From Algoriphagus mannitolivorans DSM 15301 (lineage in GTDB: Bacteria; Bacteroidota; Bacteroidia; Cytophagales; Cyclobacteriaceae), in contig NZ_AUBV01000008.1 of NCBI RefSeq assembly GCF_000429425.1, forward strand, positions 62,001 to 126,000: a DNA stretch of 64,000 nucleotides, written 5' to 3'. The notes below the pieces were generated by a model. The model searched no databases. It had not been told where the DNA came from and was given only the letters and a program-made list of their open reading frames with translations. The first letter of the stretch is position 1, and every line of letters starts with the position of its first letter. Below, piece by piece: positions 54,638 through 63,352 of the stretch. The position numbers and the translations under genes are program-made.

Positions 54638-55117
54638 TCAGGATTTTGAACGAGTGAAAATAGCCACAATAGCCGAGGTGATCAAACCCATCACTGCAGC
54701 TCCAACCATTGCCTGGATCATATAGCTCATAAGCGTAAAATTGGCTTCTGCTGCTTCCTGACTTAATACTCCCGACTCGACGGAGTATTGGATCATATTG
54801 GCAAAGTAATCAGGGGAAATACAGGTACTGGTGATATATTGACTCAATGGGCTCAAAATAACCACAACCAGGGTGATGATCAGTCCAGAAATAAATCCCT
54901 GAACATAGGTCATTCTTCCATGGTAAAAATTCCGATTCTTATCCAGCAAGGCCAAGACATAAATAGCGATAGCAATAGGTGCATAAAGCATGGTATAGGT
55001 AGCGTGCTTGTCGATATGGACATCATGCCAACCGAGAGACTTTTCCAGAATCATCCAGATCAATCCGGAAAGGATAAAAAGAACTCCCCACTTTATCTCA
55101 ATTTTGATGTCTTTCAT
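54638..55117 (-). CDS. DUF4199-family membrane protein
   Basis: Function unknown. The 159-residue product starts MKDIKIEIKWGVLFILSGLI (ATG at 55117; the frame extends 19 codons upstream) and has four predicted membrane helices, including YAPIAIAIYVLALL, GFISGLIITLVVVILSPL and the C-terminal VGAAVMGLITSAIVAIF. The layout and the conserved DKNRNFYHGRMTYVQGF loop match DUF4199, a family found mainly in Bacteroidota. It is a single gene. Confidence 0.82.
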   Translation of the reverse strand: MKDIKIEIKWGVLFILSGLIWMILEKSLGWHDVHIDKHATYTMLYAPIAIAIYVLALLDKNRNFYHGRMTYVQGFISGLIITLVVVILSPLSQYITSTCISPDYFANMIQYSVESGVLSQEAAEANFTLMSYMIQAMVGAAVMGLITSAIVAIFTRSKS

Positions 55118-55268
55118 AGTGCTTGGGTTTGTTTTTTTTGAATTGCCACCTTCCAAAATACCAAAAAAAAGCAAACGAAATCCCCGCTTGTCTGTTTGAA
55201 GGGTATACTGACCAAATAATCCCTTGTCGATGCGGGAAAGCGTATTATTTTTACGCCATCATTTGCCA

Positions 55269-56243
55269 ATGAAATCTGACCTAAAACAAATACAAGTCCC
55301 TATTGAGGCCGAAATGGCCCAGTTTGAGCATAAGTTCCGGGACTTTATGAAAAGTAAGGTCAAGCTCCTCGACCACATCACCAATTACATTGTCAAGCGC
55401 AAAGGCAAGCAGATGCGCCCAATGTTTGTTTTTTTATCCGCAGGAATTTTCGGAGAAATCAACGAATCCACGCATCGGGGGGCTGCTTTGATTGAATTGC
55501 TTCATACCGCTTCCTTAGTCCATGATGACGTAGTGGATGATGCCAACTATCGAAGAGGATTTTTTTCTGTCAATGCCCTTTGGAAAAACAAGATCGCTGT
55601 TTTAGTGGGAGATTACCTCCTGTCCCGAGGCTTGCTTTTGAGTGTAGAGCATGGGGATTATCACTTGCTCAAAATCGTCTCCAATGCGGTCAAGGAAATG
55701 TCTGAGGGGGAATTACTCCAAAGCTACAAAGCCAGAAAACTGGACGTAGACGAAGAGGTGTACTATGAAATTATCCGCCAGAAGACTGCCAGCTTGATTG
55801 CCGCCTGTTGTGCTGTTGGGGTAGCGAGCGTAAGTCAGGATACCGAATTAGTGGAGAGAATGAGGCTTTTTGGTGAAAAACTAGGCTTGGCTTTTCAAAT
55901 CAAGGATGATCTTTTTGACTATGGAGAGGATGAAATCGGCAAACCCGTAGGGATTGACATCAAGGAGAAAAAGATGACTCTTCCCTTGATCTATGCCTTG
56001 AGAAATGCCGACTGGCTAACCAAGAAGAAAATCATTTACCTAATCCGAAATCGTTCCGAGGATAAAAAAGCGGTAACAGAAGTGATCGACTTTGTCAAAA
56101 AAAGCGGAGGACTGGAATACGCCAAAGACAAGATGAACGCATTCTACCAAGAGTCATTGGCCATCCTAAATGACTTTCCTGAGTCAGAATACAAAACTTC
56201 CCTTCGGGAGTTGGTCAGCTATACCATTGAGCGAAAAAAATAA
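55269..56243 (+). CDS. Polyprenyl synthetase (octaprenyl/solanesyl type)
   Basis: Condenses isopentenyl diphosphate with allylic diphosphates to long chains, probably for menaquinone side chains. From the ATG at 55269 (MKSDLKQIQVP) the product is 324 residues, with KRKGKQMRPMFVFLSAGIFG, the first Asp-rich motif VHDDVVDDANYRRG, LLQSYKARKLDVDEEVYYEI and the second Asp motif AFQIKDDLFDYGEDE. The frame opens at 55224, 15 codons earlier. Chain length cannot be read safely from the sequence. Confidence 0.93.
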   Translation: MKSDLKQIQVPIEAEMAQFEHKFRDFMKSKVKLLDHITNYIVKRKGKQMRPMFVFLSAGIFGEINESTHRGAALIELLHTASLVHDDVVDDANYRRGFFSVNALWKNKIAVLVGDYLLSRGLLLSVEHGDYHLLKIVSNAVKEMSEGELLQSYKARKLDVDEEVYYEIIRQKTASLIAACCAVGVASVSQDTELVERMRLFGEKLGLAFQIKDDLFDYGEDEIGKPVGIDIKEKKMTLPLIYALRNADWLTKKKIIYLIRNRSEDKKAVTEVIDFVKKSGGLEYAKDKMNAFYQESLAILNDFPESEYKTSLRELVSYTIERKK

Positions 56244-56266
56244 GCCGGATATTACCCGGCTGGTTC
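56244..56266 (-). terminator. Hairpin between polyprenyl synthetase and GH43
   Basis: AGCCGG...CCGGCT stem followed, on the minus strand, by TTATTTTTT; serves the GH43 gene whose stop is just upstream. Confidence 0.7.
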
Positions 56267-56267
56267 G

Positions 56268-57350
56268 TTACTTCATCGGCTTTACGGTCTGAATTTTTCC
56301 ATCTGAAAGATGGGTCAGCTCAGTCATTTTGATATTTCTAAGCTGAGTCTTTCCGGATAGTTCCGTGTCATGGTAGAATAGATACCACTTACCCTCAAAT
56401 TCCACGATGGAATGGTGATTGGTCCATCCCTCCACCGGCTCTAGGACAATTCCCCGATATGTGAAAGGACCGTAAGGAGAATCACTGACAGCATAGGCGA
56501 TAAAATGTGTATCTCCTGTAGAATAGGACAGGTAATATTTGCCATTGTTCTTATGCATCCAGGCAGCTTCAAAAAATCTTCTTGCATTGTCTCCTGCCTT
56601 AATCGGCTCAGCGTTTTTGTCTAAAATCATTAGCTCCCGGGGCTTTTCTGCCAGTTCCGTCATGGAATTAGACAACTTGGCCATGTAGGGCACAAGAGCT
56701 TTTTGTTCTGGTTCAGGAAGCCCATCAGCTGGTCCTTTTCTGCCTTCTACCAGTTTTTGATTCTCATACCATTGGAGCTGACCTCCCCAAATTCCACCCC
56801 AAAGCAAGTAATAGTCTTCCCCATCTTGAAATACAGAAGGATCTATGCTAAAGGTACCTTTGATGGGTTGGGGCTCTGGGGTAAAGGGGCCTTCAGGACG
56901 ATCTGAAATGGCTACCCCTAGTTTAAATATATCCTGCTTGTCCTTGGCGGGGAAATAGAGGTAATATTTACCATTTTTCTCAGCAGCATCCGGTGCCCAA
57001 AGCTGACGACTTGCCCAGGGAATATCTTCCAATTTTAGGGCGACACCATGGTCAGTGACTTTTCCGCCAAGTTGCTCCATAGAAAAAACATGGTAATCCC
57101 TCATGTCAAAATGGGAGCCCATGTCATCTTCAGTCACTTCCGATTCAATATCATGGGAAGGATAGATATAAATCTTTCCTTCAAAAACATGTGCTGAAGG
57201 GTCTGCGGTGTAGATATGCTGGACTAGGGGAGGATTTGCAAATTTGGATGCCGTGGAATCAGCTTCAGTAGTTTGTGCAGTTTCTTTAGGCTGAGAGCAT
57301 GCAAATCCTGCCAGAAGAAGCAAGCTGAGGTAAGGGATTGATTGACGCAT
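56268..57350 (-). CDS. Glycoside hydrolase family 43 lipoprotein
   Basis: Probable arabinan/xylan-type hydrolase at the cell envelope. The 360-residue precursor has a lipobox (LLAGFAC, Cys18). The five-bladed propeller shows the GH43 catalytic residues: the base Asp in YTADPSAHVFEGKIYIYPS, the pKa-modulating Asp in GTFSIDPSVFQDGEDYYLLW and the acid Glu in RRFFEAAWMHKNNGKYYLSY. There is no SusC/SusD pair or sugar-binding module next to it, so it is not part of a visible polysaccharide utilisation locus. Confidence 0.9.
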   Translation of the reverse strand: MRQSIPYLSLLLLAGFACSQPKETAQTTEADSTASKFANPPLVQHIYTADPSAHVFEGKIYIYPSHDIESEVTEDDMGSHFDMRDYHVFSMEQLGGKVTDHGVALKLEDIPWASRQLWAPDAAEKNGKYYLYFPAKDKQDIFKLGVAISDRPEGPFTPEPQPIKGTFSIDPSVFQDGEDYYLLWGGIWGGQLQWYENQKLVEGRKGPADGLPEPEQKALVPYMAKLSNSMTELAEKPRELMILDKNAEPIKAGDNARRFFEAAWMHKNNGKYYLSYSTGDTHFIAYAVSDSPYGPFTYRGIVLEPVEGWTNHHSIVEFEGKWYLFYHDTELSGKTQLRNIKMTELTHLSDGKIQTVKPMK

Positions 57351-57421
57351 GGTTAGATTAGGTTTGAGTTGGGAATTGAAATTACGGAACTAAGAACCGT
57401 TTTCTAAATTTCCAATACCTT

Positions 57422-57455
57422 TTGAATCAAGAAAATGGAAATACACGTATATTTA
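57422..57455 (+). promoter_or_regulatory. Promoter of the toxin-antitoxin operon
   Basis: TTG at 57422-57424 and TATATTTA (one mismatch to TAnnTTTG) at 57448-57455, spacer 23. It overlaps the operator arms and predicts a leader of about ten bases. Confidence 0.45.
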
Positions 57456-57473
57456 ATAAAATCACACGTGTAT
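57441..57473. promoter_or_regulatory. Probable operator of the toxin-antitoxin operon
   Basis: Perfect eight-base inverted repeat ATACACGT (57441-57448) and ACGTGTAT (57466-57473), 17 bases apart. The left arm abuts the -7 box and the right arm covers the first two bases of the antitoxin ATG (57472-57474), as expected for an autoregulated toxin-antitoxin promoter. Confidence 0.65.
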
Positions 57474-57723
57474 GAAAACCAAACTCACACTTACCATCAA
57501 AAAATCAGTGATTGAAAAGGCTAAAGAATTTGCGGAAACCTCAGGAAAAAGTCTTTCGGATCTGGTGGAGAAGTATTTGGAAAAAGAGATTGCTAAAGAA
57601 GAATTGGAGCAAGCCAATATTCCTGAGGAGTTTAAAGGGCTTTTTGGTTCGGTCAACTTACCTTCGGAACTGAATGAAAAAGAGGCAATTCGAGAAATTT
57701 TAAGTCAAAAACACAAAGGATGA
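57472..57723 (+). CDS. Antitoxin, DUF6364/VapB-like
   Basis: Likely neutralises the PIN toxin encoded next and represses the operon. The 83-residue protein starts MKTKLTLTIKKSVIEKAKEF: a short beta strand and helix typical of ribbon-helix-helix-type DNA-binding antitoxins, followed by a second helix (SLSDLVEKYLEKEIAKEELE) and a more disordered C-terminus that would wrap the toxin. Its stop overlaps the toxin start (ATGA at 57720-57723). Identification rests on context plus the N-terminal pattern. Confidence 0.85.
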   Translation: MKTKLTLTIKKSVIEKAKEFAETSGKSLSDLVEKYLEKEIAKEELEQANIPEEFKGLFGSVNLPSELNEKEAIREILSQKHKG

Positions 57724-58124
57724 ACCAGTATTTTTTGGACACCAATATCCTATTGGACTTTTTGGGAAATCGGCAGCCTTTTGGAAAATACGCCTTGGAG
57801 ATTTTCAATAAATCCAGGCTCAGGGAATGGGAACTTTGGACTTCGGACAATTCGATTTTGACCAGTTATTACATTGTTTCCAAAGAAATCGGAGAAGCTG
57901 AAAGTAGAATCAAAATCAGCAGATTAATCAATTTTTTGGAAATACAACCGACACAAAAAGCACATATTCAAAAGGCCTTGACTTCTGATTTCAAGGATTT
58001 AGAAGATGGCGTGCAGCATTTCTGTGCTTCCAGTATCCCAAGTCTTAATGGAATCATCACACGAAACAAGAAGGATTTCGAACCAAGTCAGATCCCGGTT
58101 TTTGAGCCTTGGGAGGTGGTTTGA
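57720..58124 (+). CDS. PIN-domain toxin (VapC-like ribonuclease)
   Basis: Probable Mg2+-dependent endoribonuclease that cuts RNA when free of antitoxin. The 134-residue protein has the PIN acidic residues: Asp in YFLDTNILLDFLGN at the N-terminus, a central acidic helix region and the C-terminal DLEDGVQHFCA and IITRNKKDFE. Length is right for VapC. Overlapping translation with the upstream antitoxin keeps their ratio fixed. The target RNA is unknown. It is followed by the convergent thrC. Confidence 0.9.
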   Translation: MNQYFLDTNILLDFLGNRQPFGKYALEIFNKSRLREWELWTSDNSILTSYYIVSKEIGEAESRIKISRLINFLEIQPTQKAHIQKALTSDFKDLEDGVQHFCASSIPSLNGIITRNKKDFEPSQIPVFEPWEVV

Positions 58125-58167
58125 TGGATTTTTGATAGCATCAAATGATACTATCACTTGGCATATC

Positions 58168-59466
58168 TCAATCCAAGCCCTCCAAAAACCCCTTAAACTC
58201 ATCAAATCCTTTTCCAATCGGGATCACCTGCTTTTTTCCTTGCAGAAAAGCCGCTAATCGCTCGGGTAGCACCAATTTTTCCCCCAAAGCTTTTTCAACC
58301 ACATCCTTGAATTTCCCCGGATGGGCAGTCGCTAAAAATACGCCCACGTAACCGGGATTTTCTGCCATAAAATCCTTCAATCCCAAATACCCAACGGCCC
58401 CATGGGGATCAAGAGTATAGCCTTTGGGTTGGACTGCTTGTATAGCTTCAATGGTCTGAGCATCGGTATAAAAATAGCCTTTGACGTTTTCCCGAAACAA
58501 CTCCTCATCTCCCCCATACAGCGACTGAAGTCTCGGAAAATTACTTGGATTCCCCACATCCATAGAATTGGAAACCGTTGGGATTGATGGCTTTGCCTGA
58601 AACGGTAGGCCTTGTAAGTACTCGGGTACAACTTTATTGACATTCGTCGCCGCTACAAAATGAGCTATAGGCAAGCCCATCTGCTGCGCTAAAATCCCGG
58701 CTCCGATATTTCCAAAATTCCCGCTTGGAACGGCAAAAACAACCTTTTCCCCGTTCTTAGGCAATCGGGAAAAAGCATAGAAATAATAAAGACACTGTGG
58801 AATCCAGCGAGCAATATTGATCGAATTGGCAGAGGTCAGTAGCAACTTTTGATTCAACTCATGATCCAAAAAGGCCTGCTTTACCAAAGTTTGGCAATCG
58901 TCAAATACCCCTTCCACTTCCAAAGCGGTGATATTTTGGCCTAAAGTTGTGAACTGCTTTTCCTGAAGTGGACTGACTTTTCCCTTTGGAAAAAGAATAA
59001 TCACATCCACACCTTGAACGCCCAAAAAGCCATTTGCCACAGCACTTCCTGTGTCTCCGGAAGTAGCTACCAGCACCCTGATCTTTTGCTCAGTCTCCAG
59101 AACCACCATGCTCATCAACTTGGAGCAAAATCTCGCCCCGAAGTCTTTGAACGCCAAAGTCGGTCCATGAAAAAGCTCCAAACTGAAAATTCCTCTCTCC
59201 ACCTCAACCAATGGCGCATCAAAGGTCAGGGTATGATCTACCAGCTCCTTGATCTGGCTCTCGTTCAAATCTTCCGAAAACAAGGCCCCAATGACATGAT
59301 AGCCTATTTCCCGAAAACTCAATTCAGCCATTTGATCGAAAAAATCCTGAGGTAAAACAGGAATTCTTTCAGGCATATACAAGCCATTATCCGGAGCTAA
59401 GCCTTTGATGACGGCTTCAGAAAGTGAAACTTGATGTTTGGGATTATTGGTACTGAAATACTTCAT
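58168..59466 (-). CDS. thrC: Threonine synthase
   Basis: PLP enzyme making threonine from phosphohomoserine. The 432-residue protein has FHGPTLAFKDFGARF with the PLP lysine near 110, VATSGDTGSAVANGFLG, PKGKVSPLQEKQFTTLG, VFAVPSGNFGNIGAGILA and PKGYTLDPHGAVGYLGL. It is the last gene of thrABC, 11 bases after thrB, and belongs to the long class of threonine synthases. Confidence 0.97.
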   Translation of the reverse strand: MKYFSTNNPKHQVSLSEAVIKGLAPDNGLYMPERIPVLPQDFFDQMAELSFREIGYHVIGALFSEDLNESQIKELVDHTLTFDAPLVEVERGIFSLELFHGPTLAFKDFGARFCSKLMSMVVLETEQKIRVLVATSGDTGSAVANGFLGVQGVDVIILFPKGKVSPLQEKQFTTLGQNITALEVEGVFDDCQTLVKQAFLDHELNQKLLLTSANSINIARWIPQCLYYFYAFSRLPKNGEKVVFAVPSGNFGNIGAGILAQQMGLPIAHFVAATNVNKVVPEYLQGLPFQAKPSIPTVSNSMDVGNPSNFPRLQSLYGGDEELFRENVKGYFYTDAQTIEAIQAVQPKGYTLDPHGAVGYLGLKDFMAENPGYVGVFLATAHPGKFKDVVEKALGEKLVLPERLAAFLQGKKQVIPIGKGFDEFKGFLEGLD

Positions 59467-59477
59467 AGCAATAGGTC

Positions 59478-60407
59478 TTAAAGCACATAGGCTCCGCGGG
59501 TATTGATCGCGGAATAATAGGTATCGACTCCAAGGCCGATGGATTCATAAACTTCTTGAGCGGCTTGACTGATGACTTTACCACTTTCCGGTCCTTTGGA
59601 AAGAGCAAATAAGGTGGGGCCAGAACCTGAAATCCCCATTCCTAAAGCTCCTGCAGACTTTACAGCCTCTTTTACCTCATAAAAACCCGGAATCAGGGTA
59701 GCTCGATAAGGCTCTGCAATCACATCCCGCAAACTCCTTCCGATCAATTCATAATCCTCTTGGAATAAACCTGCGATCAACCCAGCCACATTGCCGGATT
59801 GGATGGTGGCATGTTTGAGTGAAACATGGTCTCGCAATACCGACCTGGAATCAGCCGTACGAAGCTCAAAATGTGGATGTAAAAGAGTGCAATGCAAGTC
59901 TTTCGGAACTGGCAATTTGATCACATCCAAGGGATGGTAATCCCGAATCAGCACAAAGCCCCCCAATAAACTGGGAGCTACATTATCTGCGTGACCAGCT
60001 CCACAGGCTACTTTTTCGGCTGCTATCGCAAAAGGCAACAGATCCTTTTTTTCAAAAGGCTCACCCAGCATCTGATTGGCAGCCATCAGTGCAGCAACTG
60101 CGCTGGCAGCACTAGATCCCATCCCAGATCCTAAAGGCAAGCCTTTTTTGAGATAGATTTCCATGCCTACATTTTCCCCCAGCTCTTCCATCATGGCCTG
60201 AATAGCCACTGCGCAGGTATTTTTCTCCACTTCATAAGGAAGCCTTCCTTCATCCCCTTCGATGGATTTTACCAGAAGTCCAGGGGTATGTTTTTCTTTG
60301 ATCTCCACTACATCACCCATGGCGTCAATTGCGAATCCGAGAATATCGAATCCACAGGACACATTGGCTACAGTTGCTGGAGCAAAGGCTTTTGCACTCC
60401 TCATCAT
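59478..60407 (-). CDS. thrB: Homoserine kinase
   Basis: GHMP kinase phosphorylating homoserine. The 309-residue protein has KAFAPATVANVSCGFDILGF at the N-terminus, the ATP-binding GLPLGSGMGSSAASAVAALM near 90 and the C-terminal LGMGISGSGPTLFALS. Its ATG overlaps the thrA stop (TGA at 60406-60404), coupling translation, and thrC follows 11 bases later. Confidence 0.97.
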   Translation of the reverse strand: MMRSAKAFAPATVANVSCGFDILGFAIDAMGDVVEIKEKHTPGLLVKSIEGDEGRLPYEVEKNTCAVAIQAMMEELGENVGMEIYLKKGLPLGSGMGSSAASAVAALMAANQMLGEPFEKKDLLPFAIAAEKVACGAGHADNVAPSLLGGFVLIRDYHPLDVIKLPVPKDLHCTLLHPHFELRTADSRSVLRDHVSLKHATIQSGNVAGLIAGLFQEDYELIGRSLRDVIAEPYRATLIPGFYEVKEAVKSAGALGMGISGSGPTLFALSKGPESGKVISQAAQEVYESIGLGVDTYYSAINTRGAYVL

Positions 60408-62854
60408 TCCCGAGTATAGTTACCGATACGAATTACATCCGCAAACACGCCGGCAGCAGTCACATCTGCTCCCGCACCCGGACCTCGGATAATCATCGGC
60501 CGGTCATGGTATCGATCCGTAGTCAATAGAATCATATTATCCGAACCTTGCAAGGAAGAAAAAGGATGGGCATCTGGCAAGGACCTCAATCCCACTTTTG
60601 CTTTACCCTCTTCCAATGTCGCCATGAATCTAAGTTTTTCGCCCTTTGCCTTAGCATCAGCCAAAAGCTTGGCAAAATCCGCATCATGTCCTTTTAATTT
60701 TTCAAAAAACTCCTCCACACTTGGGGCATTCTGGCAATCCCCTGGAACCATACTCTGGATTGTAATATCTTCAAATTCCAGTTCCTGCTCAGCTTCTCTT
60801 CCAAGAATCAAAATCTTTCTAGCTACATCCATTCCGCTCAAATCATCTCTTGGATCCGGTTCGGTATAACCTTTTTCCTTCGCAATTCGAACCACTTCAG
60901 AAAAGGGCGCTCCCTTTTCCAATTCAGAAAAGATAAAGTTCATAGAGCCGCTAAGCACCGCCTCAATTTTGATCACTTTATCTCCGGAAAGCATCAAATC
61001 CTGAAGCGTATTAATCACAGGAAGTCCTGCTGCCACGTTGGTCTCATAAAGGAATTTCACGCCTCTTCTTTTCGCAATGCGCTTTAGGCTTAAGTAATTT
61101 TCCCAAGAGGAAGAATTGGCTTTTTTATTGGGAGTGACGATCGCCACTTTTGCCTCCAAAATTCGGGCATAAGTGTCCGCCACACTTTGATTTGCGGTGC
61201 AATCCACAAAAACCGAGTTGGAAAAGTTCATCTCTTCCATCTTTGAAATAAACTTATCCAAATCCATGGGCTGATCTTTTTCACTCAGCTCATAGGGATG
61301 TTTGAGATCAAAACCATCTTCATGAAATGCCATGAACCGGCTATTTGCCAAGCCATGAATCTGCACATCCAACTCGTTATTTTTTTGAAGTCTATGCTGC
61401 TGGTGAGCGATCATTTTCATCAAAGCTTTCCCGATCAGTCCCGTACCTACCAAGAACACGTGCAATACCTTGTTTTCTGATAGGAAGAAGGCTTCGTGTA
61501 AGGCATTCAAGGCCTTTTGGAGATCAGCCTGAGGAATTACTGCAGAAATATTCAACTCTGAACTTCCTTGAGCAATGGCCGCAACATTGACATTGTTTCG
61601 ACCCAAAGCACGGAACATACGACCCGAAGCTCCTGGATTTTGCTTCATGTTTTCTCCAACCACAGCCACTGTTGAAAGGCCATGAAGCAGGGAAACATGA
61701 TCCATTTCACCGGATTTGATCTCGTAGTAAAACTCCTTTTCGATGGTCTCTTTGGCCAAATAGGATTCGTTGGTCTTAATGGCAAGGCAAATGCTATGTT
61801 CGGAAGAAGCCTGTGAAATCAAGACAATGTTCACTTTGGCTTCCGCCAAAGCTTTAAACACTCTACTGACAGTTGCCCCACCTTCGATCAACCCAGCACC
61901 TTGCACGGTCAAAATCGAAATATTGGACATGGAGCTGATCCCTTTGATCAAGGCGCCATGGCTTACTTCTCCGTTGATCAATGTGCCCGGATTTTCAGGT
62001 TCGAAGGTATTCTTGATATAGATCGGAATATTCTTCTTCATCGCAGGCTGCATGGTGGCAGGGAAGATCACTTTGGCTCCAAAGTGGGAAAGTTCCATCG
62101 CTTCGTTATAGCTCAACTGTGGGATGGTAAAGGCCGAATACACCAATTTTGGATCAGCAGTCAATACTCCGGATACGTCAGTCCAGATTTCCAAGTCCTC
62201 GGCATCCAAGGCTCCTGCAAAAATTGCCGCAGTATAATCTGAACCTGAGCGGCCCAGAGTAGTTGTTTCTCCCTTTGAGGTACTCGCAATAAATCCTGTG
62301 ATCACCTTTACCCCTTCATTTTTGGCGAAATACTCCTTAATCAGACCATTGGTTGTTTCAAAATCCACCCGAGCTTGACCAAATCGATCATTGGTCCGAA
62401 TTACTTCTCTTGCATCCACAAACTGGGTCTTGATACCTTTCCCGGCCATTGCCTCAGCCAGAATAAACGCAGAAAGACGCTCTCCAAAACTGGCTACATA
62501 ATCCAGGGTTCTTAGTGAATTTTCTTTGATCAGGTATATTCCATGAAAAAGGTCCTCAAGTTCTTTGAATCGGACTTTCACATAAGTCATCACCGAACTG
62601 TGATTTTGTACCGCAATCAACTGACGGACAATATCCAGATGCTTTTCCTCAAGGGTTTGCAAAAGGTCTCGATAGCTTTGATCACCTTCTCGGGCCTGCC
62701 GGGCGATGGTCAATAAACTTTCCGTGACACCTCCAAAAGCTGAAAAAACGACTGCGATTTCATGGTGTTTTAGCTTTTCCTTCAGGATGGCAAAAACTTT
62801 CTGGATGTTTTCGGGATTCGCGACGGATGAACCTCCAAACTTGATGATTTTCAT
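60404..62854 (-). CDS. thrA: Bifunctional aspartate kinase/homoserine dehydrogenase
   Basis: Catalyses steps 1 and 3 of the aspartate pathway, giving homoserine for Thr, Met and Ile. The 816-residue fusion has the kinase at about 1-290 (KFGGSSVANPENIQ, GRSGSDYTAAIFAGALDAED), paired ACT domains to about 455 (ILTVQGAGLIEGGATVSRVF, VAVVGENMKQNPGASGRMF) and homoserine dehydrogenase at about 460-816 (HVFLVGTGLIGKALMKMIAH, GSMNFIFSELEKGAPFSEVV, EPDPRDDLSGMDVARKILIL). The ATG at 62854 (MKIIKFGG) is chosen over one ten codons upstream. A leader peptide gene with Thr, Met and Ile codons precedes it. Confidence 0.97.
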   Translation of the reverse strand: MKIIKFGGSSVANPENIQKVFAILKEKLKHHEIAVVFSAFGGVTESLLTIARQAREGDQSYRDLLQTLEEKHLDIVRQLIAVQNHSSVMTYVKVRFKELEDLFHGIYLIKENSLRTLDYVASFGERLSAFILAEAMAGKGIKTQFVDAREVIRTNDRFGQARVDFETTNGLIKEYFAKNEGVKVITGFIASTSKGETTTLGRSGSDYTAAIFAGALDAEDLEIWTDVSGVLTADPKLVYSAFTIPQLSYNEAMELSHFGAKVIFPATMQPAMKKNIPIYIKNTFEPENPGTLINGEVSHGALIKGISSMSNISILTVQGAGLIEGGATVSRVFKALAEAKVNIVLISQASSEHSICLAIKTNESYLAKETIEKEFYYEIKSGEMDHVSLLHGLSTVAVVGENMKQNPGASGRMFRALGRNNVNVAAIAQGSSELNISAVIPQADLQKALNALHEAFFLSENKVLHVFLVGTGLIGKALMKMIAHQQHRLQKNNELDVQIHGLANSRFMAFHEDGFDLKHPYELSEKDQPMDLDKFISKMEEMNFSNSVFVDCTANQSVADTYARILEAKVAIVTPNKKANSSSWENYLSLKRIAKRRGVKFLYETNVAAGLPVINTLQDLMLSGDKVIKIEAVLSGSMNFIFSELEKGAPFSEVVRIAKEKGYTEPDPRDDLSGMDVARKILILGREAEQELEFEDITIQSMVPGDCQNAPSVEEFFEKLKGHDADFAKLLADAKAKGEKLRFMATLEEGKAKVGLRSLPDAHPFSSLQGSDNMILLTTDRYHDRPMIIRGPGAGADVTAAGVFADVIRIGNYTRE

Positions 62855-62970
62855 GTAATTATTGTTTTTTTTCAAAAGCCTCATGGAATCTCACATGGAA
62901 GAAAAACATCTTGGATTGAGGAGATGAATTCATGATCGATTTCATAAAAGACAAAGGGGAATAATTTCGG

Positions 62971-63003
62971 GAAACTAAATTTTGGCCAAATCAGGCCCTA
63001 AAA
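62971..63003 (-). promoter_or_regulatory. Candidate attenuator hairpin of the thr operon
   Basis: On the minus strand UUUU-AG-GGCC-ugauuu-GGCC-AAAA can pair (62980-63003, two-base bulge) and is followed by UUUAGUUU, about 28 bases after the leader stop. It is weak as a terminator, so the call is tentative. Confidence 0.35.
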
Positions 63004-63030
63004 GGCGAGGTACTTATAGATCGATACGGG

Positions 63031-63138
63031 TCACCCCGTAATCGTGGTCATCATTCCGGTGGTATAAAAAAAAGCAGCAACGATTCCTTTCTGGAAGGAC
63101 TCGACTAAAAAAACATAAGAGTTAGCTGCTGAAACCAT
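63031..63138 (-). CDS. thrL: Threonine operon leader peptide
   Basis: A 35-codon frame from the ATG at 63138 to the TGA at 63033-63031, about 180 bases upstream of thrA, too short for standard gene lists. It begins MVSAANSYVFLVES and ends TTGMMTTITG: five Thr, two Met and one Ile among the last ten codons. This matches the logic of enterobacterial ThrL (Thr/Ile codons), with Met added, as expected when the first gene is ThrA. Its last codons and stop lie in a hairpin (TACGGG-GTGA-CCCGTA, 63024-63039). The peptide itself is probably not a functional protein; ribosome stalling on it would be the signal. The symbol is by functional analogy with E. coli, not homology. Confidence 0.8.
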   Translation of the reverse strand: MVSAANSYVFLVESFQKGIVAAFFYTTGMMTTITG

Positions 63139-63352
63139 GTCTGGATTTTTGACTCGACAATTCTACTGCGAAAAAACGGTTTGACCAAACAAATCCGCAA
63201 ACAAGTCTAAGTAATTTTGAATTTTTATCACACAAAGCCTAATAAAGTTAATTTTTTAGCAAAAAACGAAATTTTATTCACTTAAAATTCACCCCAAATC
63301 CTCAAGAGTGAAGATTTCAGGTTAACTTGATAGTAATCAACTTTTAAGCAGC
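63139..63352. other. Intergenic region with thr operon promoter area
   Basis: The minus strand contains TTTG-N23-TAGACTTG, a weak promoter match (63234 to about 63204), that could drive the leader and thrABC. The opposite side holds the start region of the META-domain gene, without a clear box. No other gene is seen. Confidence 0.35.
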
